A stretch of DNA of 64,000 nucleotides from CAVXHQ01 sp963789535 (lineage in GTDB: Bacteria; Pseudomonadota; Alphaproteobacteria; Rhodobacterales; Rhodobacteraceae): positions 1,860,001 through 1,924,000 of the forward strand of contig CAWBKU010000005.1 of the NCBI GenBank assembly GCA_963789535.1, read 5' to 3'. Positions 51,125-59,575 of this stretch are shown piece by piece. Each line of letters opens with the position of its first letter. Position 1 is the stretch's first letter. The translations under genes were made by a program, and so were the position numbers. Under the pieces are notes generated by a model. It did no database searches. It had not been told where the DNA came from and saw only the letters and a list, made by a program, of their open reading frames with translations.

Positions 51125-51543
51125 TTTCACTCTCACGCGCGCGCACGATCATCCGCAAGACCATGGCCCACGGGGCCGAGGCGGGGATGAAGCCGCTGTC
51201 GGTCGTCGTCCTCGACGCCGGTGGCCACGTCATCGCCTTCGAACGCGCGGACGCAAGCGCGCCCGGTCGGTTCGCCATCGCCGAAGGCAAGGCCCATGGC
51301 GCGGTGATGCTGGGCATGCCGGGATCGGCGCAAAAGGCGCGGGCCGAGGAACAGGCCTATTTCATGGCCGCCGTTAACGGAGCCTTCGGAGGCCGGGTGA
51401 TACCGGTTCCGGGCGGCATATTGGTGCACGACCGCAGGGGCCGGGTGATCGGCGCGGTCGGTGTCACCGGCGACACGTCCGACAACGACGCGGCGGCGGG
51501 CGTTGCCGGGATCGAGGCTGCGGGGCTAGTCGGGGTCGCCTGA
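51121..51543 (+). CDS. glcG: GlcG/HbpS family protein
   Basis: This 140-residue protein belongs to the GlcG/HbpS (DUF336) family, seen as PLSVVVLDAGGHVIAFERADASAPGRFAIAEGKAHGA and PVPGGILVHDRRGRVIGAVGVTGDTSDND. Some members bind haem; GlcG genes often accompany glycolate/glyoxylate genes, but the role is unsettled. It overlaps glcB (ATGA). Confidence 0.9.
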   Translation: MISLSRARTIIRKTMAHGAEAGMKPLSVVVLDAGGHVIAFERADASAPGRFAIAEGKAHGAVMLGMPGSAQKARAEEQAYFMAAVNGAFGGRVIPVPGGILVHDRRGRVIGAVGVTGDTSDNDAAAGVAGIEAAGLVGVA

Positions 51544-51693
51544 TCCGGGACGTCCCGGGATCCGGGCATCGCGGCGCCGATCTGCCCGGCGATGCGGCGC
51601 GGGCACAGGGCGCAGGGCCATTGTGCGAAGGTGGCTATGGCGGACGGCACCGCTGCGCCTATAGTCGCTGCAACGGCATCAAGAGGAACCGCA

Positions 51694-52467
51694 ATGTCCC
51701 GGCCCGTCATCGGCATCATCGGCAACGCCTTTCTCATCAACGACCAATATCCCGCGCAGGGCACCGGCGAGATGAACTGCGCCGCCATCTCGCAGGTTTG
51801 CGAGGCGATACCGTTGATCTTTCCCGCCGATCCGGCACAGGTGAGCGTTGCCGAATTATGTGATGTCTGTGACGGCTTCCTGCTGACGGGCGGACGCCCG
51901 AACGTCCATCCCGCCGAATACGGCGAGGAGGAGACGCCCGCCCACGGCGCCTTCGACCGGGCCCGCGACCGGCTGGCGCTCGATCTGACGCGGGCCTGCG
52001 TGGCAACGGGGCAGCCGATCCTCGGGATCTGCCGCGGGTTTCAGGAGATGGCGGTCGCGATGGGCAGCACGCTCTATCCCGAAATCCGCGATCTGCCGGG
52101 GCGCGACAACCACCGGATGCCGCCCGATGGCACCACGGACGAGAAATTCGCGCTGCGCCATCTGGTGACGCTGACCCCCGGCGGACCCTTCTCCCGCATC
52201 TTCGGCGCGGCGCAGGTGATGACCAATTCGCTGCACGGGCAGGGCCTCAAGGTGCCGGGGCCGCGCGTCGTCGTGGACGGTTGGGCGCCGGACGGGACCG
52301 AAGAGGCGATCTGGTTCACCGATGCCCCGGGGTTCGCGCTCGGGGTGCAATGGCATCCCGAATACCGCGCCGCCGAGGATCCGGTTTCGCGACCGCTGTT
52401 CGCCGCGTTCGGCGCTGCGGCGCGGGCGTGGTCCGGGCGCGGCGCCGAGGTGCGACGGCGCGCCTGA
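51694..52467 (+). CDS. Gamma-glutamyl-gamma-aminobutyrate hydrolase family protein
   Basis: This 257-residue class I glutamine amidotransferase-like hydrolase has the nucleophile in PILGICRGFQEMAVAMGS (Cys about 113) and the catalytic His in FALGVQWHPEY (about 220). LTGGRPNVHPAEYGEE near residue 64 matches the PuuD family, which splits gamma-glutamyl amides such as gamma-Glu-GABA in polyamine breakdown. AGAGGAACC precedes the ATG at 51694. Exact substrate is not certain. Confidence 0.9.
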   Translation: MSRPVIGIIGNAFLINDQYPAQGTGEMNCAAISQVCEAIPLIFPADPAQVSVAELCDVCDGFLLTGGRPNVHPAEYGEEETPAHGAFDRARDRLALDLTRACVATGQPILGICRGFQEMAVAMGSTLYPEIRDLPGRDNHRMPPDGTTDEKFALRHLVTLTPGGPFSRIFGAAQVMTNSLHGQGLKVPGPRVVVDGWAPDGTEEAIWFTDAPGFALGVQWHPEYRAAEDPVSRPLFAAFGAAARAWSGRGAEVRRRA

Positions 52468-52480
52468 GGCCTGGTCGGAT

Positions 52481-52499
52481 GGTGGGGTGGAACCCCACC
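52481..52499. repeat. GGTGGGGT palindrome between convergent genes
   Basis: GGTGGGGT-GGA-ACCCCACC is a perfect 8-bp inverted repeat 14 bp after the hydrolase stop and 26 bp before the RTX gene's stop on the other strand. It is followed by a further GGGTGGGAT direct copy. No T-tract; a 3'-end or REP-like role is likely. Confidence 0.5.
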
Positions 52500-52524
52500 C
52501 TACAGGAGCAGGGTGGGATTTCGA

Positions 52525-55500
52525 TCAGACGCGAAGCAGGCTCGCCTCGTGCCGTTTGAGGCAGCGGCGCGCGGTGCCGCCGTAGCTCTCGGGCAGGGAG
52601 CGCAGTTCGGGAAAGATAGAGAACAGTTCGTCGCGGGACGCCTCGCCGACGGCCCCCAAAGCCACGTTGCCGGGATGGAAGCTCTCGGTGGCGGCGCCTT
52701 CGGCAAAGACGATCTCGTGTTCGTCGAACATCATGTGCAGATAGGTGACGAGGCCGCCGTCCTCCTGCGTCACAGCCAAGCCGTCGATCAGGTGCTTGGC
52801 TGCGACCAGCACCTCGCTCTCGCCGAAGAGGAGTTCGGCGCGGTGGCCCGAGAACAGCATCCGGTGCTGCGGCGAGACGAGGATCTCGGTCTCGAGGCCG
52901 GGCACCACGCCGGGGCGGATGCGGACGGGCGCGAGCGCGCCGAGAGCGGGCACGGTCCGGGCGCCGATCCAGCGTATGGCTTGCAGGCCGTGGTCGCGGG
53001 TGACGACGAGGTCGCCGGGGCGCAGATCGTCGATCGCGCGGGCGCCCTGCGGCGTGGCGATCCGCGTGCCGGGGGTAAAGCAGACGATGTTCTCGATCTC
53101 GGAAAAGTTCAGGATCGTGCCGTCGTTCAGCGTCACCGACCCCGAGAAGCTGCCGGTGCCGTCATCGACGGCGGCCGCACGCACAGCGGCGAGCGAGACG
53201 AGGCCGTTGAGATAGAGCGTATCGCCGACCCCTTCGGCACCGCTGCCGCCGTCGACCGTGATCGTGCCGCCGCCCGGCTCGCCCAGATCGCGCAGGGTGA
53301 AACTGTCGTCGCCGGTGCCGCCGTAGGCGCTGTCGCCGACGGAGACGTCGATGGTGTCGTTGCCGGTGCCGCCATAGAGCGTATCCGCGCCGGTGCCGCC
53401 CGACAGGCTGTCGTCGCCGTCGCCGCCGAACAGCGTATCGTTGCCCGCGTCGCCCGAGAGGGTGTCGTCGCCCTCGTCGCCGAACAGCGTGTCGTTGCCG
53501 GTGCCGCCGAAGACGCTGTCGTCGCCGGTGCCGCCATAGACCTCGTCGTTGCCGGCCCCCGCCTCGACATAATCCGCACCGCCGCCCGCCTCGATCAGGT
53601 CGTCGTTGCCGCTGGCGCCGGGCAGCAGCGCGTCGTTGCCGTCGACCCGGTCGCCGTCATTGTCGCCGAGATAGCCGGCGGTGATGACGTCGGCCCCCGC
53701 CGTGCCGGAAATCGTGCCGTCCGGGAACGGGATGCCGATGGCGTTGAGGGCGTAGGGGTCCGAGATCTGGGTCGGGGTCACGCCGACGAGCGTCAGGCTC
53801 TCGCCCCCGGGAAAGGTCAGGACCGCGTCGCCGTTGGCGTCTGCCGTGACCACCACGTCGCGGACCGTGACCGGCGTCGTGCCGAAATCGCGGGTGAGCA
53901 GCGTCGTGTCGAGCAGGTCGACGCCGGTATAGGTGCCGTCGCCGTTGGGTGTCGGGACGGAGAACCCGATGACCCGGTCGGCACCGCCGAAGTCGGCCAG
54001 CACCAGCGTATCCTGCCCGGCGCCGAGCACGATGTGCTCGATCTCAGAGAAGGTGGCGGTGTGGACGCCGTCGGTAAAGCTGCCGATTTCGGGGACGCCA
54101 TTGGTCAGGTCGATGCGCAGGTTCGCGGTGACGGCCGACAGGTCGAGGGTGTCGCCGTAGGTTTCCTGCTCGCTGTCGCCGAAATAGGTGTCGTTGCCGA
54201 ACCCGTCCTCGACCACCAGCACGTCGTCGCCGTAGCCGCCCCAGACGAAGTTGTCGCCGGTGCCGCCATAGAGTGTGTCGTTGCCGAACGAGCCGCGGAG
54301 ATAGTCGTTGCCGGCACCGCCATAGATCGTGTCGTCGCCCTGATCGCCGTTGATGCTGTCGTTGCCGTCGCCGCCATAGGCCACGTCGTTGCCGGTCCCG
54401 CTCTCGATGAAATCGTCGCCGGCGCCGCCGTAGAGGACGTCGTTGCCCGACACGCCGTTCAGGAAGTCGTTGCCCGCATCGCCATAGAGCGTGTCGTCGC
54501 CATCCTCGCCGATGACGCTGTCGTTGCCGGTGCCGCCATAGATCGTGTCGTTGCCGGTGCCGCCGTAGATCAGGTCGTTGCCGCCATAGCCGTAGATCAG
54601 GTCGTCCTGGGTGCCGCCGGGGCCGTCGAAGTTGTCGACGCGGTCGCCCTCGGGGTCGCCGGTATAGTTGATGTCGATCACGTCGTCGCCCGCCGTGCCC
54701 TCGACGGTGAAATCGGGGGCGGGCGGGATACCGATGCCGACGAGGACGGCGGGATCGTTCAGCAGGGCCGCGGGGATGCCCACGAAGGTAAGCGTGACGC
54801 CCGAGGGGAAGGTGAGCACGGCATTGCCGCTCGCGTCGGCGGTGACGGTGACGTTCGCGGTCGTGACCTGCGCGCCGCCCGCCGTCAGCATGCCGATCAC
54901 GTCGAGGCGGTCGATGCCGGTCCAGGTGCCGTCGCCGTTGTCGGTCGGCAGGTCGAACTCGCGGATGATGTCCTGACCGTCGCCGTCGCGCACGATCAGC
55001 AGGTCGGGCTGGCCGTCGGTCGGATCGCCGTCGCCGCCGCCGCTGCCGCCCGCGCCGAGCGAGATGTCGTCGTTGCCGGCACCGCCGCGGATCGTGTCCG
55101 CGCCCGCGCCCGCGTCGATGGTATCGTCGCCCGCGCCGCCGAAGATGGTGTCGTTGCCGGCGCCGGCGTCGATCACGTCGTTGCCGGCCCCGCCGAAGAT
55201 CGTGTCGTTGCCGGTGCCGGTGTCGATAATGTCGTTGCCGTTGCCGCCGGTGACGGTATCGTTTCCGGCACCGGTGAACACGTTCAGCGGGCCGGTTGTG
55301 GCGCTCGCGTTCACGCTGTCGTCGCCCGCGCCGGTTTCGATCCGCTCGATCTCGCTGAACGTGCCGGTGGCGCCTGCGGTGTTGGAATAGGTGCCCGCCT
55401 CGTTGGCGGTCAGGATCACGGTGGCGTTCTGGCCCGTGGCGCCGCCGAGGATCAGGGTGTCGGTGTCGCCGTTGCCCACGTCCTCGCCGCCGACGATTAT

Positions 55501-57840
55501 GTCGGTGCCGTCGGTCGCGCCGATGCGGAAGATGTCGTTGCCGGTGCCGCCGAAGAGCGTGTCGTTGCCCGCGCCGCCGGTCAGGTCGTCGTTGCCCGCG
55601 CCGCCATAGACGGTGTCGTTGCCCGCCCCCGCCGAGACGGTGTCGTTGCCGGTGCCGGCGTCGATATAGTCGTGGCCGGCCGAGCCGATGACGCTGTCGT
55701 TGCCGCCCCGCGTGCTCACGTAGATGCCGGGGCCGCCCGCCGTGCCGCCGTTCGTACCGTCGACGGTGTCGTTGAGGTTGGTGGTCTCGAGGCGCTCGAT
55801 CTCGGCGAAGGTGCCGCTGGCGGGGTCGGTGGCATAGCCGTAGCTGCCCGCCTCGGCGCCGGTATAGACGACCGCGACGCCGCCGGTGGCGGCGAAATCG
55901 TAGAGCATAAGCGTGTCGATGTCGCCGCCGCCCGCATCCTCGCCGCCGAAGATGATGTCGCCGTTGTGGCCGTTCAGGACCATGATCCGGTCGTCGCCGG
56001 TGCCGCCATAGACCGTGTCGTCGCCGGTGTTGCCGGTCAGCGTGTCGTTGCCGGCCCCGCCGCGGATCGTGTCGTTGCCCGACCCGCCGTCGATCGAATC
56101 GTTGCCCGCGCCGCCGTCGATGCTGTCGTTGCCGGCGTCGTCGGTCAGGCCAAAGATGTCGTCGCCGTCGCCGAGGTTGACCACATCGTCGCCCGCACCG
56201 CCCGACACGATGTCGTTGCCCGCACCTGCGTCGATGCTGTCGTTGCCGGCGCCGCCGTCGATCCGGTCGTTGCCGATGCCGCCAAAGAGCGTGTCGTTGC
56301 CCGCGTCGCCCGACAGGCTGTCGTCGCCATCGCCGCCGGACAGCGTATCGTTGCCGTCGCCGCCGAACAGCGTGTCGTTGCCGATGCCGCCGTCGAGCGT
56401 GTCGTTGCCCGCACCGCCGAACAGCGTGTCGTCGCCCGCGCCGCCGTCGAGGCTGTCGTTGCCGACGCCGCCGTCGAGCCGGTCGATGCCCGCGCCGCCA
56501 TAGAGGAAATCGTCGCCCGCGTCGCCCAGCAGGCTGTCGTTGCCGTCGCCGCCATAGAGGGTGTCGCGCCCGTCGCCGCCGAACAGGGTGTCGTTGCCGG
56601 TGCCGCCGTCCAGCGTGTCGTTGCCCGCGCCGCCATAGAGGCTGTCGGTGCCCGCCCCGCCGAACAGCGTATCGTTGCCGCCGCCGCCGAAGATCGTGTC
56701 GTCGCCGTCGCCGCCGTCGAGCAGGTCGTTGCCGTCTGTGGCGGGGACGGTTGTGAAGTTCATGTCGGTCAGGTAGAGAACCTGCCCCACGGTGCCGCTG
56801 TTGGAATAGATGATCTGGACGGTATGCACCGGCCCCGCGATCTGCACGAGGACCGAGCCGTTGGCCGCACTGGCCGAGGTGCTTGTGGTGCCGGTGGTCG
56901 TATTGCCGTTGATCGTCGGCCCGCCGGTGCCGGTCGACAGGGTCACGGTGACTTCGTTGCCGTTGGCATCCCAGGCGCGCACCGTGACCACATCGGTCCA
57001 GCCTGCCGCATCGACGTCGTTGAGGCGGAAATTGACGTTGCTCACCTCGTCGGTCAGGCCGCTGCCGTTTTCGGCGTTGAACGAGAAGGTGGTGGTCGTC
57101 GTCGGCCCCTCGTTGCCGCCGATGCGCACGCCCGAGGTGGCACTGTAGCCTTGCGTGCCGGTGAACTGCGTCGCGTTGGTGCCGGTGACGCCGGTCTGGT
57201 TGAGGTCGTTGTTGAAGTTCACGCCGACGTTCATGCCGCCGGTATCCTGCACGAAGCCGTTCGCGAGGTTGACGTTGTTGCCCCCCGCCAGCGACCAGCG
57301 CAGCGTCTCGGTGGCCGCCACGACCGGTGTCTCGTCGTCGCCGTAGATCGTGTCGTTGCCGGTGCCGCCATAGACCGTGTCGCTGCCGCCGCCGCCGACG
57401 GCGAGGTCGTTGCCGTCGCCGCCGAAGATCGTGTCGTTGCCGGCACCCGAACGGATCGTGTCGTTGCCGGTGCCGGTCTGGGATGTGGTGGCGCCGCCGT
57501 AGATCACATCCGCCTCGGCGCCCGAGGTCAGGGTGTTGTTGCCTGCAGTGCCGTAGACCGTCGCGTCGAACGCGGGCGTGGTCCCGGTCTGCGCCGAGGT
57601 GATCGAGGAGGCATAGGTGGAGTTCGGCACGAAATAGACGTTGCCGTCGGTGCCGAGGTAGTAGGTGCCGCCCTGGCTGAAGTTGGTGACGGTGGCGCCG
57701 GTGTCGGCGCGCACGCCCGACCAGGTCCAGGTGCCGGTGCCGAGGGTCGAGCCGATGTTGAAGCCGGTGGTCGGGCCGAGGACGGTGTCGGCGGTGTTGA
57801 GTTGAGCGTTTCCGAGCTGAACCAGATATCCGCGTGCCAT
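52525..57840 (-). CDS. Large RTX calcium-binding protein with C-terminal Hint domain
   Basis: This 1771-residue acidic protein is built mostly of GGxGNDTLxGG-type nonapeptides (dozens of copies), which form calcium-binding parallel beta-rolls typical of type I-secreted proteins. A non-repetitive beta-rich block occupies about residues 180-350. Two paralogous linker modules (NGDGTWTGIDRLDVIG... and NGDGTYTGVDLLDTTL...) sit between RTX blocks. The last 185 residues are a Hint domain (from Cys1587, CFTPGTRIATPQGARAIDDL, to SPQHRMLF), related to intein/Hedgehog autoprocessing domains. GAAGGAACGACACG precedes the ATG at 57840. No secretion genes are nearby. Adhesin or surface-layer roles are guesses. 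Confidence 0.92.
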   Translation of the reverse strand: MARGYLVQLGNAQLNTADTVLGPTTGFNIGSTLGTGTWTWSGVRADTGATVTNFSQGGTYYLGTDGNVYFVPNSTYASSITSAQTGTTPAFDATVYGTAGNNTLTSGAEADVIYGGATTSQTGTGNDTIRSGAGNDTIFGGDGNDLAVGGGGSDTVYGGTGNDTIYGDDETPVVAATETLRWSLAGGNNVNLANGFVQDTGGMNVGVNFNNDLNQTGVTGTNATQFTGTQGYSATSGVRIGGNEGPTTTTTFSFNAENGSGLTDEVSNVNFRLNDVDAAGWTDVVTVRAWDANGNEVTVTLSTGTGGPTINGNTTTGTTSTSASAANGSVLVQIAGPVHTVQIIYSNSGTVGQVLYLTDMNFTTVPATDGNDLLDGGDGDDTIFGGGGNDTLFGGAGTDSLYGGAGNDTLDGGTGNDTLFGGDGRDTLYGGDGNDSLLGDAGDDFLYGGAGIDRLDGGVGNDSLDGGAGDDTLFGGAGNDTLDGGIGNDTLFGGDGNDTLSGGDGDDSLSGDAGNDTLFGGIGNDRIDGGAGNDSIDAGAGNDIVSGGAGDDVVNLGDGDDIFGLTDDAGNDSIDGGAGNDSIDGGSGNDTIRGGAGNDTLTGNTGDDTVYGGTGDDRIMVLNGHNGDIIFGGEDAGGGDIDTLMLYDFAATGGVAVVYTGAEAGSYGYATDPASGTFAEIERLETTNLNDTVDGTNGGTAGGPGIYVSTRGGNDSVIGSAGHDYIDAGTGNDTVSAGAGNDTVYGGAGNDDLTGGAGNDTLFGGTGNDIFRIGATDGTDIIVGGEDVGNGDTDTLILGGATGQNATVILTANEAGTYSNTAGATGTFSEIERIETGAGDDSVNASATTGPLNVFTGAGNDTVTGGNGNDIIDTGTGNDTIFGGAGNDVIDAGAGNDTIFGGAGDDTIDAGAGADTIRGGAGNDDISLGAGGSGGGDGDPTDGQPDLLIVRDGDGQDIIREFDLPTDNGDGTWTGIDRLDVIGMLTAGGAQVTTANVTVTADASGNAVLTFPSGVTLTFVGIPAALLNDPAVLVGIGIPPAPDFTVEGTAGDDVIDINYTGDPEGDRVDNFDGPGGTQDDLIYGYGGNDLIYGGTGNDTIYGGTGNDSVIGEDGDDTLYGDAGNDFLNGVSGNDVLYGGAGDDFIESGTGNDVAYGGDGNDSINGDQGDDTIYGGAGNDYLRGSFGNDTLYGGTGDNFVWGGYGDDVLVVEDGFGNDTYFGDSEQETYGDTLDLSAVTANLRIDLTNGVPEIGSFTDGVHTATFSEIEHIVLGAGQDTLVLADFGGADRVIGFSVPTPNGDGTYTGVDLLDTTLLTRDFGTTPVTVRDVVVTADANGDAVLTFPGGESLTLVGVTPTQISDPYALNAIGIPFPDGTISGTAGADVITAGYLGDNDGDRVDGNDALLPGASGNDDLIEAGGGADYVEAGAGNDEVYGGTGDDSVFGGTGNDTLFGDEGDDTLSGDAGNDTLFGGDGDDSLSGGTGADTLYGGTGNDTIDVSVGDSAYGGTGDDSFTLRDLGEPGGGTITVDGGSGAEGVGDTLYLNGLVSLAAVRAAAVDDGTGSFSGSVTLNDGTILNFSEIENIVCFTPGTRIATPQGARAIDDLRPGDLVVTRDHGLQAIRWIGARTVPALGALAPVRIRPGVVPGLETEILVSPQHRMLFSGHRAELLFGESEVLVAAKHLIDGLAVTQEDGGLVTYLHMMFDEHEIVFAEGAATESFHPGNVALGAVGEASRDELFSIFPELRSLPESYGGTARRCLKRHEASLLRV

Positions 57841-58292
57841 CGTGTCGTTCCTTCTGCCGCGGGCTTCTCGTCCCGGTCGTCTGCCTCGTGCCCTGCCGCT
57901 TGGTGCTGCTTGGGCCGCACCCTCGCGCAGGAGGGGCCTTGTGCGATTTTCTAGGCGGCGGTGGTGGCGCAAGTGCGGGCGGGTCGTGGCGGAACGGTGA
58001 TGAATTGCGGCCGGGCCGGGGCGCGGCGCCGCCACTGCAGACAGAAATGGCGCCTTGTTGCCGCAATCTGCTGGTTTTCCGGATCGCCGCGCGTTCTTAA
58101 ACGAGGGACAATGCCCTTCCCGCGCGGTCATTGATGCTGTCGCGGCAACGACTGTTGCCCGACCGGCAACGGTGGACCGGCGCGTCGGTCGGGTCCGAGA
58201 GTTGTCATCGCGCTCGAATTAGCCGAGACTCGGCGCCGAACGAGAAGGGCACCCCCGTCGCCGGGGTCGCCCCAAAACGAAACGAGGACCAG
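57841..58292. other. Divergent promoter region between RTX and methyltransferase genes
   Basis: These 452 bp hold no convincing gene. They must contain the promoters of the RTX gene (minus) and of the methyltransferase pair (plus). TTGTCA at about 58202 and TAG-like hexamers occur but do not form a well-spaced promoter. Repeated GGCAAC/GTTGCC pieces lie around 58144-58171. Confidence 0.4.
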
Positions 58293-59066
58293 ATGAGCCG
58301 GATATTCGACAGCCTTCATGCGACCAGCCCCTACGAGGGCGCTGACCTTGGCGATGTCGCGGTCGACATGCAGGGCTGGGGGTCGACGCATTTCTTTTTT
58401 CGCGAGATCTTCGACTACCTTCGCCCGCGTCTGGTGGTCGAGGTCGGCACCTGGAAGGGGATGTCGGCGATGCACATGGCCGATCTCGCCAAGGAACGCG
58501 GCATCGAGGATTTCGAGATCGCCTGCATCGACACCTGGCTCGGCTCTCCCGGGGTGTGGCGCAACAAGGCCAAGGTGGCCGAGGTGCTGCATCTTAAGAA
58601 CGGCTGGCCGATGCTGTATTTCACCTTCCTCAAGAACGTCATCGAGCGGGGCCATCAGGACGTCATCACGCCGATGCCGATGCCGTCCGACATGGGCTAT
58701 CACGTCCTGAAGAACCTCGGGGTCAAGGCGGACCTGATCTATGTCGACGCGGGCCACGAATACGAAAGCTGCATCCGCGACCTGCGCCTTTACAAGGACC
58801 TGCTGTCGGACGACGGCATCCTGCTCGGCGACGACTACGAGACCTGGGAGGGGGTGACGCGCGCCGCCCACGAGTTCGCCGAGGAGGAGGGGCTGACCCT
58901 CGTGGCGACCCGGTCGAAATACGTCCTCAGCCGCAATCCCGACCATGTCGCGAAAATGCAGGCGGTGCTGACCGAGGTCGACGCACGGCGCGCGCGGGTC
59001 GCCGTGGCGCGGGCGGCGGCGGCAGAGCGGGCAGAGGAGGCCGAAGGGGCCGACGCCCCGGAATGA
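58293..59066 (+). CDS. Class I SAM-dependent methyltransferase
   Basis: This 257-residue protein has the SAM-binding motif VVEVGTWKGMSAMHMADLA (about residues 48-66), LIYVDAGHEYESCIRDLRLY (about 147) and DDGILLGDDYETWEGV, as in small-molecule O-methyltransferases of the Methyltransf_24 type. The C-terminal 40 residues are an Ala/Glu/Arg-rich helix. ACGAGGACC precedes the ATG at 58293; upstream in-frame ATGs lack such a site. It overlaps the next gene (ATGA). Substrate is unknown. Confidence 0.88.
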   Translation: MSRIFDSLHATSPYEGADLGDVAVDMQGWGSTHFFFREIFDYLRPRLVVEVGTWKGMSAMHMADLAKERGIEDFEIACIDTWLGSPGVWRNKAKVAEVLHLKNGWPMLYFTFLKNVIERGHQDVITPMPMPSDMGYHVLKNLGVKADLIYVDAGHEYESCIRDLRLYKDLLSDDGILLGDDYETWEGVTRAAHEFAEEEGLTLVATRSKYVLSRNPDHVAKMQAVLTEVDARRARVAVARAAAAERAEEAEGADAPE

Positions 59067-59503
59067 AATGGCTCGACCTGCCGCCGCTGTGGCTTCTGGG
59101 GCATCTGGGTGTCCTCTGGGTCTGGGCGCCGATCGATCCGCTGCGGATCACGGGGTTGGCGCGCTGGCCGGGGATCGGCCTCATCGGCGTAGGGCTGCTG
59201 CTCATGATCCTCGCCGTGACGGCGATGACGCGGGCGAGGACCACGGTCATTCCGCATCGGGAGCCCGACGCGCTGGTGACGTCCGGCGTGTTCCGGTTCA
59301 GCCGCAATCCGATCTATCTCGGCGATGTTCTCATCCTCGCAGGGGGTGCGCTGATGCTCGGCACGTTGACGGGCCTCGTTCTCGTCCCGCTCTTCGTGGC
59401 GATCCTGCGGCAGCGGTTCATCCGGCCAGAAGAGGCGCGCCTGCACCGCCATTTCGGTGCCGCCTTCGACGGTTGGGCCGACCGGACGCGCCGCTGGCTC
59501 TAG
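59063..59503 (+). CDS. Isoprenylcysteine carboxyl methyltransferase-like membrane methyltransferase
   Basis: This 146-residue protein has about four hydrophobic segments and the ICMT/PEMT-type signature VTSGVFRFSRNPIYLGD (about residues 72-88) followed by EEARLHRHFGAAFDGW, which bind SAM in this family. Bacterial members methylate lipids or unknown small molecules. Translational coupling to the preceding soluble methyltransferase suggests a shared pathway. Confidence 0.88.
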   Translation: MKWLDLPPLWLLGHLGVLWVWAPIDPLRITGLARWPGIGLIGVGLLLMILAVTAMTRARTTVIPHREPDALVTSGVFRFSRNPIYLGDVLILAGGALMLGTLTGLVLVPLFVAILRQRFIRPEEARLHRHFGAAFDGWADRTRRWL

Positions 59504-59511
59504 GCCGGTTC

Positions 59512-59540
59512 TTGTGATCCTGCCGCCCGCGCGCTAGCGT
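59512..59540 (+). promoter_or_regulatory. Predicted promoter of pntA-pntB
   Basis: TTGTGA (59512-59517) and TAGCGT (59535-59540) are separated by 17 bp and lie 36 bp before the pntA start codon. The -10 shares the TAGnnT form with the predicted ftsZ (TAGGGT) and 30046 (TAGTCT) promoters. Confidence 0.5.
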
Positions 59541-59575
59541 CCGCCTCGATTGCTGCACACCTCAGGGGGACGACC

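Noticed and set aside
53300..57500. CRISPR-like regular DNA repeats
   Set aside because: The repeats encode RTX nonapeptides in a continuous frame, have no unique spacers and vary by codon, so they are coding repeats.
52513..57954. An 1813-codon open frame on the plus strand across the whole RTX gene
   Set aside because: It is the mirror of a highly repetitive, GC-biased sense gene. The translation is a monotonous Val/Ala/Asp repeat that reflects the RTX DNA repeats, and the sense strand has clear domains and a ribosome-binding site.
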